Positions 16,451-22,045 of a stretch of 22,045 nucleotides of DNA are shown here, one piece after another. The notes under the pieces are model-generated. The model did no database searches. It saw nothing but the letters and a program-made list of their open reading frames with translations, and was not told the origin of the DNA. The stretch lies in contig JASAOO010003100.1 of assembly GCA_030849075.1 (NCBI GenBank), positions 1-22,045 on the forward strand. The letters are read 5' to 3'. The DNA is from Zelonia costaricensis. Lineage: Eukaryota; Euglenozoa; Kinetoplastea; Trypanosomatida; Trypanosomatidae. The stretch's first letter is position 1. The number at the start of each line of letters is the position of its first letter. A program made the translations under genes and the position numbers.

Positions 16451-16514
16451 CTCGTACGTGTGTGTGTGTGTTGGGGGGGGGGNACGAAGGTGGAAGGCGA
16501 GCAAGAAAAGAAAG
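16451..16514 (-). promoter_or_regulatory. candidate trans-splice acceptor of the COPI-associated gene
   Basis: On the minus strand a pyrimidine-rich tract (16514 to 16473) is followed by a short CA run and the first AG at 16452-16451. This gives an 88-nt leader. A second, even stronger C tract (about 16440-16375) lies nearer the gene, but its first AG (16365-16364) would leave only one nucleotide before the ATG. Which one is used cannot be told from sequence. Confidence 0.4.
16483..16483. other. ambiguous base (N) at the end of a G run
   Basis: A single N follows a ten-G run inside the pyrimidine-tract region of the COPI-associated gene. It most likely reflects an unresolved homopolymer length or base call. 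It does not touch any coding region. Confidence 0.95.
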
Positions 16515-16951
16515 TGCTGCGACCAGCTTGTGTGTGTGTGTGTGGCAAAGGGTGATTTTAGAGTTGCACATAGAGGAAAAGTGGTTGAAAGCAAGCGCGG
16601 CGAATACAAGATCATCCGGTGTGTGAGTGAGCTGCAGACCGGCTCCGGCGTCCGCCGCCTCACCGACCTTCGCCTGATGAGTGGTTTGCTTTTGAATATG
16701 CGGCGCGCAACAAGGGCTGACGCTGCCTGTGGCCGAGGGGGGGGGGCGGTGTCGATACGTGATGCCGACACAAGGTCCGCCTGAAGTGATGTAGACGCAG
16801 TGCGGACAGACGCACCCTTGACGCTGCCGCACACACAAACAGCGCACGCACACGCATGCACAAAGCAGAATGGCGCACCTGTGGGCTTGTACACGAGCGC
16901 GGGGGGGGGAGGGGAGGGAGTGAAGGAAGGGAATGCGCCTCGCCTCTGCGA

Positions 16952-17722
16952 CTACTCGGGCCTCGGCAGCCCCGCCGCCTCGATCGCGTGGCGCCATGTG
17001 CGGGGTCCCTCCCGCACCTCCTGCAGAGGCTGGGTGCGCTGCGCCTGGCGCTGGGCGAGGTGCTCGGCCACCTCCGCCCCGAGCACCTCCTCCACCGTCG
17101 CCTCCCGCACGATGCCGTCCACGAGGCGGTGCTGCTGCAGCTTACTCTTGCGGCTCATGTTGTACTGATCGTTCAAGAAGGCCGCCACCCGCGCCTCCCG
17201 CTTGCTGAGACCGCGGAAGGACGGGGAGTAGAGGTACACGGTGATCGAGGTGCCCTCCCACACGACGTGCGGGTACTTGTCGCTGCCGTAGCAAAAGGCC
17301 CAGAGCCGGCCCATGAACAAGTACGCCTCGCGGAACGTCGCGAAGTCGAAGGTGCGCATGATCGCCTCCTCGCCGAGGTTCGTGTAGGCACCGGGCGGTG
17401 GCTCGTCGGCCGACGGCGACGCGCCCTGCGCCCCGCCAGCGACGTCCTCGTGCACGGGCCTCCAGTGCTTGACGGACTTCATAAAGTCCTCGACCTCGTC
17501 ATCACGCATGCGCCGCTCGTGCCTGGCGTAGCTGCCGCCGTGCTGCGGGTTGGAGTTGTGGAAGACATTGAAGCCGTAGTCGCCCTTGTGTGCCCGCTGC
17601 GTGACGAGCGGTGTGGAGAAGGGTGCTTTCAGGGAGTAGCTGATGGAGTTGGTGCAGGGTGTGGCCCACGTGCGTGTGGGACGTGGGCCGCGGAAGGAGC
17701 GGTGCGTCAGTCCTGCAAACAT
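16952..17722 (-). CDS. mitochondrial protein with a degenerate PCD (DCoH)-like fold
   Basis: The 256-aa product starts with an Arg/Ser/Thr-rich segment (residues 1-47, no acidic residue) that looks like a mitochondrial import signal. Residues about 125-185 follow the pattern of pterin-4a-carbinolamine dehydratase: FDFATFREAYLFMGRLW, then YPHVVWEGTSITVYLY, then the GLSKREARVAAFLND helix (the GLT..D..lA part of the family). The catalytic histidine pair before the proline is replaced (KYP instead of HHP), and the TH after the last strand is YS. Enzyme activity is therefore unlikely; a structural or binding role, for instance in a mitochondrial ribonucleoprotein or ribosome assembly, is possible but unproven. 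The C-terminal tail (190-256) is charged and helical. The ATG is at 17720-17722 and the stop is TAG. The coding call is firm; the fold assignment is by eye. Confidence 0.8.
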   Translation of the reverse strand: MFAGLTHRSFRGPRPTRTWATPCTNSISYSLKAPFSTPLVTQRAHKGDYGFNVFHNSNPQHGGSYARHERRMRDDEVEDFMKSVKHWRPVHEDVAGGAQGASPSADEPPPGAYTNLGEEAIMRTFDFATFREAYLFMGRLWAFCYGSDKYPHVVWEGTSITVYLYSPSFRGLSKREARVAAFLNDQYNMSRKSKLQQHRLVDGIVREATVEEVLGAEVAEHLAQRQAQRTQPLQEVREGPRTWRHAIEAAGLPRPE

Positions 17723-17738
17723 GACGAAACACGTTTAT

Positions 17739-17761
17739 CTCGGAGGTGGTGACGAAGGAGT
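17739..17761 (-). promoter_or_regulatory. candidate proximal trans-splice acceptor of the PCD-like gene
   Basis: On the minus strand a modest pyrimidine-rich stretch (17761-17741) ends in an AG at 17740-17739, leaving a leader of 16 nt before the ATG. A distal alternative is the C run at 18061-18031 with AG at 18029-18028, which would give a leader of about 305 nt. Confidence 0.35.
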
Positions 17762-18027
17762 GCCTGTACCGCTGTCTCCCCCGCCCGTGTTCGCCTCCAC
17801 CTGTCGGTGTGAAGATGCGGGCGTGGGTGCACGTACGGTCACCAACTCTGCGTGCGCGGTTGTGGGTGGGCAGAAACCGTTCAGGCGCAGAAGCCGAGGC
17901 GTGAGAGAGCAGCAGCAGCAGTGATTGAGCAAGACACCCGTTCACGCATCAAGGGCGCGTGGAAAGAAGGTACGCCACCGTCGATGCCGGCCCACATCGG
18001 TGCAAGTCCACTCGTCGTGTGTTGACG

Positions 18028-18062
18028 CTTTAGGGCGGGGCGCGCGGGGGGGGGGGGGGGGA
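18028..18062 (-). promoter_or_regulatory. candidate distal trans-splice acceptor of the PCD-like gene
   Basis: A 16-base C run (minus strand) plus a GC-rich link is followed by the AG at 18029-18028. The tract is stronger than the proximal one, but it is farther from the ATG. Long pure G/C runs are also error-prone in assemblies, so its exact length is uncertain. Confidence 0.35.
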
Positions 18063-18681
18063 AGCGTGTAGAACAGAGGTGTGGTGAGAGGGGGAGGGGG
18101 GAGCGACGGTGCAGCAGCGCGAACCCCCGCGTAACGTGCACGATGCGGCATCACTCGACCACCCTCTCGACTCTCAGCCCCCAGCAACCTCCCTCGGAGG
18201 CCTCCGGAGCGGCATCGCCAACATGCACGACGCTTTCCTTCACGTGTTCCGCAGTTGTTGACGGATGGGGAGTGGGGGGGGTGGAGAGACGAGTGCACAC
18301 GTCGACAGCAACTTCGGCCCCTCCCCTCCCCACCACCCCACTCCCCTCACCGGCTTCTTCGTTTCCTTTCGGGAGTCGCCGGAGCGTCAACACAGCTGAC
18401 GGGAGAGGGCGGCAAGTACCTGTACACCACAAGCAGAGAGAGGGTGGGGCCTGACGTGCCAGCCGGCCTGGGCTCTGCGCGGACTGTGAGCTGATGACTT
18501 CCAAAAAAGGGGGGGAGGGGCGACCGCGATAGAGACGAAGATGATACGAGCGAAGGGAGGGGGAGGGGCCAACCACACGGTGGTGCACCAGGCAGGTGCG
18601 GAGAGAGACCACAGTAAAGATGACGTAGCGATACAGAGGGGGGGAAGGAAAGACTGGGAGGGGCGGGAGGGCACAGCGCAG

Positions 18682-18705
18682 ACACACACACACACACACA
18701 CACAC
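18682..18705. repeat. (CA)n microsatellite
   Basis: A pure 24-bp CA run about 35 bp past the stop codon of the 774-aa gene. It would be (GU)n in the 3' untranslated region. Confidence 0.9.
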
Positions 18706-18739
18706 GGATGCAGTGCGAGGGAGAAAGGGGCTGACCTGC

Positions 18740-21064
18740 CTACGCCGGCGCGCTGCTTCGCTTCTTCTGCAGGAGGAGTGCGCAAAGCTCCTGGTAGGCG
18801 TGGGTGGGGCTGTAGTTGTCCGTGCGCTTGGCACCGGCGCCGCTGAAGGGCCCGGGCGTCATGTGCGCCGCCTTCAGAATCGTCAGCCGCTCAGCCAGTA
18901 GCACCGCCTCCCAGCGCTGCAGGTGACGCACGAGCTCGTAGCGGCTGCGGTGGCGGTGCGGCGAGTCGATATCGCGCGGGATGTGCATCGATGCCGCCGC
19001 CGCCGTGGCACTTGCCGCGCCCTTGCCGACTCCTGCGGCACCGTTGGTGGTGCTGGGGGTGTGCCCGTTGCCAGGCGGTGGCGGCGTGCGGTCGTCGTGG
19101 CCGTGGTAGGCGCTGGCTACCGAGCTCTGCCGCGTGGGGGTGCCGGAGCTGGCCGCGGAGGCACCGCCACGCACGGGCGTCGCCTGCCCCGTCGCGAGCG
19201 CCGACGACGGCGACGGCCGCTGCAGCGCACGAAGCTCCTCGTCTGCCGTGGCGTCCAGCAGCATGTCAACGGCCGCGTCGTCGCCGCTGCCCATGTAGTA
19301 CTGCAGCGCCTCGTACGAGCGCTCCTTCAGCAACGCGTTTAGCCGCGTCAGCTGCGTGTTGCCCGCCGCCGCCGCGCCGTTGCGCTCCAGCCGAGCCGCC
19401 GTGTCGGCCAGCACCGAGTGCACCGCCTCGACCTGCCCGCGCAGCTGGTGGTGGGTGCGGTGGAGCTGGGCGGCGATGTCCTGCCAGTCCTTCAGCCGCT
19501 GCTGCGACTGCCGGAAGCGGCCGAGGTGCATCTGGCCCTCGTTGACCAAATGGCGGCGGTACGTCAGGGCCCGGGCGCCGATCTCGGAGAGGCGGTGCCG
19601 CAGCACCTCGAGGGCCTCACGCTGCCGCTGCCGCGGTGCCGCCCGCACGGAGCCGGCGGTGGAGCTGCTGCGGCTGTTGAACCCCACCGCGCGGGCCACA
19701 GTCGTGACGGGTGGGACGGTGAGCACCGGCGGGGCTGCGAGGACGGCGGCGACGGGGGTGCCGCCGCCCTCTGCGCTGTCGTCCACAGGCGGCGTCGACA
19801 CGTTGCCAGCCGCCTCATCGCCGGCCTCCGCCGCGTCAGCGTGTGCGTCCGCACCCGCGTGGGCCGCGGCGCCGTCGAGCGTCGACGTTGAGGACGCGGA
19901 GGAGGGCACCGAGAAGCCGCAGGAGGGGGGCCCGTTCGGCGACGTGGGCGGCGACAGCGACGGCATCTGCGGGGCCGGCGACGTGGGCGGCGAGACCTCG
20001 TTCGAGGGCAGCGCCGGCGCCGGCACGGTCAGCGCGGCGGCGGCCTCCGCCGGCACGGGGACGTCCTCGTTGAACAGCTCGAGGCACTCCGCCACGGCGG
20101 CGTCGAACGCGTCGAGCTCGGCCGCGTACATGGCGGCCTCCTCGCCGAGGTGGAGCGTCTCCTCCTTATGGCGGGAGGCGGCCTCAGTGTGCCGGGCCAC
20201 CACGAGCTCCTCCGTCGTCTGCAGGGCCTGGTACTCCTTGTCCAGCTGCACCTTATCTGCCAGGAGCCGATCGCGCCGCTGCGCCAGCTCGCCGCGCTCG
20301 CGCGCCATCGCCTCCGTCTTGCTCGCCACCTCTGCGGTGTAGCGCACGGCGAGGGCGCGCTTCTTCTCGTAGTCGGCCCGCCGCGCCGCCCGGGCAGCGG
20401 CCGAGAAGCCCTGCGACGCCGCCCCCTCGGCGTCCGAGGCCCCCGGCGCGGGCACGGGCGGGGGCGTCGAGTTTTGGGTGGGGGCTGCGCTGCGTGCCGC
20501 TGCGGTGGGGGCCGGTGGGGCCACCATCGGGGCCGCGTTTGCGTTGAGCGAGATGTAGCCCTGGCGTTGGACCGCGGCCATGTTGGGGGGCGCCCCCGCA
20601 GCGGAGGGAGGGACGGGGGCAGCCGCAGCCGCAGCCGCGACCTGCTTTGCCTTCGCCCTCTCCGCGGCTGCCTCGCCAGCGGCGCGCGCCTTCTCCTCCT
20701 CCACAATCGCCGAGGCCCCCATCGTGCGCTCCTCGAGCATGTGCCGCACCTGCCGCACGCTCTCCTGCACCTGCGCCGTCTGAGCTGCGACGGCCTGCTC
20801 GCGTGAGGCGAGGGCCTCAAGCGTCTTCTGCAGCACGAGCACCTCGCGGGTGCCGGAGCGGGAAGGGTAGTCGAATGTGTTGGCCACGAACTGCCGCGCC
20901 TTGGAAACGCGTCGGAGCCGCTCCAAGTAGGCCGGGAACTGCAGGCGACGGTGAGAAGGGAACTGCAGCTCCTCCTCGCCGCACACGTCGTAGATCCACT
21001 TGTCCAGCACGATGCCGCTCTCCTCGGCGAACGGCACCGGCGCCGCCGTGGGCGGAGACGCCAT
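18740..21064 (-). CDS. 774-aa coiled-coil protein; function unknown
   Basis: I do not recognise a characterised family. The N-terminal 80 residues look like a compact, conserved region: GIVLDKWIYDVCGEEELQF, then FPAYLERLRRVSKARQFV. It is followed by a coiled coil at about 76-145, an Ala/Pro linker, a second coiled coil at about 225-332 (Arg/Glu-rich), a long disordered Pro/Ser/Thr segment (335-475), and a third helical region at about 476-560. Residues 573-617 form another helical box (LLKERSYEALQYYMG). The C-terminus (704-774) is again ordered-looking (RYELVRHLQRWEAVLLAERLT). Two SPPTSP motifs (358-363 and 371-376) are possible proline-directed phosphorylation sites. A cytoskeletal, flagellar or kinetochore-type structural role would fit, but this is a guess. 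The ATG at 21062-21064 is preceded by a good acceptor 28 nt upstream. The frame stays open further 5' to 21820, but that part is CA-repeat and low-complexity sequence. The stop is TAG. Confidence 0.88.
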   Translation of the reverse strand: MASPPTAAPVPFAEESGIVLDKWIYDVCGEEELQFPSHRRLQFPAYLERLRRVSKARQFVANTFDYPSRSGTREVLVLQKTLEALASREQAVAAQTAQVQESVRQVRHMLEERTMGASAIVEEEKARAAGEAAAERAKAKQVAAAAAAAPVPPSAAGAPPNMAAVQRQGYISLNANAAPMVAPPAPTAAARSAAPTQNSTPPPVPAPGASDAEGAASQGFSAAARAARRADYEKKRALAVRYTAEVASKTEAMARERGELAQRRDRLLADKVQLDKEYQALQTTEELVVARHTEAASRHKEETLHLGEEAAMYAAELDAFDAAVAECLELFNEDVPVPAEAAAALTVPAPALPSNEVSPPTSPAPQMPSLSPPTSPNGPPSCGFSVPSSASSTSTLDGAAAHAGADAHADAAEAGDEAAGNVSTPPVDDSAEGGGTPVAAVLAAPPVLTVPPVTTVARAVGFNSRSSSTAGSVRAAPRQRQREALEVLRHRLSEIGARALTYRRHLVNEGQMHLGRFRQSQQRLKDWQDIAAQLHRTHHQLRGQVEAVHSVLADTAARLERNGAAAAGNTQLTRLNALLKERSYEALQYYMGSGDDAAVDMLLDATADEELRALQRPSPSSALATGQATPVRGGASAASSGTPTRQSSVASAYHGHDDRTPPPPGNGHTPSTTNGAAGVGKGAASATAAAASMHIPRDIDSPHRHRSRYELVRHLQRWEAVLLAERLTILKAAHMTPGPFSGAGAKRTDNYSPTHAYQELCALLLQKKRSSAPA

Positions 21065-21092
21065 GACGACAGGTCGAAGCAGCCTACCGATC

Positions 21093-21130
21093 CTCGTGTG
21101 TGCCAGCGGAGGGGGGGGGAGGGGAAGACA
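21093..21130 (-). promoter_or_regulatory. candidate trans-splice acceptor of the 774-aa gene
   Basis: On the minus strand a C/T tract (about 21130-21110) is followed by a short CA run and the first AG at 21094-21093, which gives a 28-nt leader. A second AG at 21085-21084 would shorten it to 19 nt. This site also supports the ATG at 21064 over the longer upstream frame. Confidence 0.55.
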
Positions 21131-21549
21131 ATGACGAGGGTGCGAGGCGTTCCAGAAGGTGACGGAGCGGCTCTCGTCACAATAAATAACAGTGTGGATG
21201 TGTGTTGGGGGGGGGTGGATAGCAGAGGGTGGGAAGATAAGGAGAGCGGGAGGGAGTGGGGAATGTCTGCCGCCGTGTGTGTGCGTGCGCGTGAAGGTGC
21301 GGCAGGTCAGGGGTGAGGGAGGGGGAGGGGACTGTGGTGTGGCCGCGTGAATGCGCAAACACGAAATGGGGAGGTGAGAGGGCACGGGCACGCTGCTGAT
21401 TCGGTGATGGGGGTGTGCGAGCGGCGAATTCGGAGTAAGGAGCGGAGCGAAGTAAGCACGTTTGTGAGAGACGCCGAAGGGGGCGGTGAAGAGCACGCGT
21501 CGCGCACCACGGCAGGCCAGAACGCGACTACTACCCACTGGTGGCGCAT

Positions 21550-21584
21550 GTGTCTGTGTGTGTGTGTCTGTGTGTGAGTGTATG
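21550..21584. repeat. (GT)n microsatellite
   Basis: A GT-rich run with a few C or A interruptions. It lies 26 bp left of a CA run that could pair with it. Confidence 0.85.
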
Positions 21585-21610
21585 TGCTTTTCGTGTTGGC
21601 ACGGCGCACC

Positions 21611-21630
21611 CGCACACACACACACACACA
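21611..21630. repeat. (CA)n microsatellite
   Basis: A nearly pure 20-bp CA run, complementary in sense to the GT run at 21550-21584. Confidence 0.85.
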
Positions 21631-21924
21631 GACCCAATGCGCCAGCCTCCTTGCTGCGGCGCCGTCTTGGCCGACGTGCGACGAGAGCGAAGCGGCCATC
21701 ACCGACGACGACAGCAGAGAGGGCCGGAAGCGGGGCAGTGCAGCACAGGCGGCAAGCGTGGACCGCGCAGGAGGCCGGCGCCACGCTCTGCGCCGCCATC
21801 ACGCCGGCCCACACACACACCCGCCTCCTCTTGCACTGTCAGCGCCCTGCTGCCACGCGCGGCACGGACCCCCTCGCGGAGGGTGCCGGGCACGCGTGCA
21901 CAACTCCGGTGTGGGTGGGTGGGT

Positions 21925-21948
21925 GAGTAGGTGGGCGAGTAGGTGGGC
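21925..21948. repeat. 12-bp tandem direct repeat
   Basis: Two adjacent perfect copies of GAGTAGGTGGGC on the + strand, preceded by a GGGT-rich run. It is not the trypanosomatid telomere repeat. No function is apparent. Confidence 0.8.
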
Positions 21949-21970
21949 GCACACGGCGTCGTGCACGCTT

Positions 21971-22028
21971 CGGCCCCCCCTCCCCCTCCCCCCTCCTCCT
22001 CTCTGTGCTCTGTCCCATTTTCTTCTTC
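21971..22028 (+). promoter_or_regulatory. pyrimidine tract on the + strand at the right edge
   Basis: Nearly uninterrupted C/T over about 55 bp on the + strand, the opposite polarity to every other strong tract near a gene start in the window. It could be the trans-splicing signal of a rightward gene beyond the window. It could equally be part of a 3' untranslated region or chance simple sequence. Confidence 0.3.
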
Positions 22029-22045
22029 ACGTTGGCGAGCGACGC

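Larger units (their letters stand above)
16363..16951 (-). other. spacer between the PCD-like gene and the COPI-associated gene
   Basis: No gene is supported. It should contain the 3' untranslated region of the 256-aa gene and the leader of the 129-aa gene. On the + strand it carries G runs at 16388-16396, 16415-16428 and 16473-16482, plus short GT runs near 16459-16471 and 16530-16543. The middle part (16550-16700) is the least GC-rich portion and shows no open frame of note. Confidence 0.65.
17723..18739 (-). other. spacer between the coiled-coil gene and the PCD-like gene
   Basis: No gene is supported in this 1-kb stretch. It should hold the 3' untranslated region of the 774-aa gene and the leader of the 256-aa gene. 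It contains a 16-base G run (18046-18061), purine-rich + strand blocks (18083-18103, 18506-18566, 18636-18672) and a CA microsatellite (18682-18705). Frames of 60-227 codons here are Pro/Ser/Arg- or Gly/Arg-rich simple sequence. Confidence 0.7.
21065..22045. other. upstream flank of the coiled-coil gene, right edge of window
   Basis: No gene is supported. From 21065 to about 21330 the + strand is purine-rich in blocks, as expected for minus-strand transcription. From about 21640 this stops, and 21971-22028 is strongly pyrimidine-rich on the + strand instead. Opposed GT (21550-21584) and CA (21611-21630) runs and a 12-bp direct repeat (21925-21948) lie between. Short frames on both strands are simple-sequence artefacts. 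Confidence 0.65.

Noticed and set aside
16363..16548. N-terminal extension of the COPI-associated protein
   Set aside because: The extension runs through G runs and the ambiguous base at 16483 and encodes only Pro/His/Thr repeats.
21065..21820. N-terminal extension of the 774-aa protein to 21820
   Set aside because: The added 252 residues are His/Thr/Pro low complexity encoded by CA repeats, and a splice acceptor lies between them and the ATG at 21064.
21905..21950. GGGT-rich run as an internal telomere-like repeat
   Set aside because: The unit is GTGGGT/GAGTAGGTGGGC, not the GGGTTA of kinetoplastid telomeres, and only two copies of the 12-mer exist.
1..22045. tRNA, rRNA, CRISPR or mobile-element genes
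   Set aside because: No cloverleaf-like A/B box pair, rRNA segment, spaced direct-repeat array or reverse transcriptase/transposase frame could be recognised on either strand. Small RNA genes such as snoRNAs cannot be excluded by eye.

Overview
The window looks like nuclear DNA of a trypanosomatid, most likely Leishmania or a close relative (Leishmaniinae). It is very GC-rich. Six intronless genes all lie on the minus strand, head to tail. They are separated by 0.6-1.9 kb spacers rich in (CA/GT)n microsatellites and in long G/A runs on the + strand, which read as C/T runs in the minus-strand RNA. That layout fits a polycistronic transcription unit in which polypyrimidine tracts direct spliced-leader trans-splicing and polyadenylation of the upstream neighbour. 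I cannot decide the species from sequence alone.

In transcription order (right to left): (1) 21064-18740, a 774-aa coiled-coil protein of unknown function; (2) 17722-16952, a 256-aa, probably mitochondrial protein with a degenerate pterin-4a-carbinolamine-dehydratase-like fold; (3) 16362-15973, a 129-aa four-helix membrane protein of the COPI-associated/Tvp15 type; (4) 14073-11098, a 991-aa DEDDh RNA exonuclease of the REX1/REXO type; (5) 10370-3054, a giant 2438-aa, mostly disordered coiled-coil protein of unknown function; (6) 1890-583, mitochondrial NADP-dependent isocitrate dehydrogenase. No shared pathway is evident. In these organisms co-transcription does not imply related function, so neighbours are weak evidence for a gene's role.

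The most unusual signal is in the 2438-aa protein. Residues about 177-220 and 335-410 look like the two halves of a CheY-like receiver domain, separated by roughly 115 residues of low-complexity sequence, with most of the phosphotransfer residues lost. Also notable are the PCD-like protein that lacks the family's histidines, and a change in strand of the pyrimidine-rich sequence at the right edge, which may mark the start of the transcription unit. No tRNA, rRNA, CRISPR array, insertion sequence or recognisable transposase was seen.
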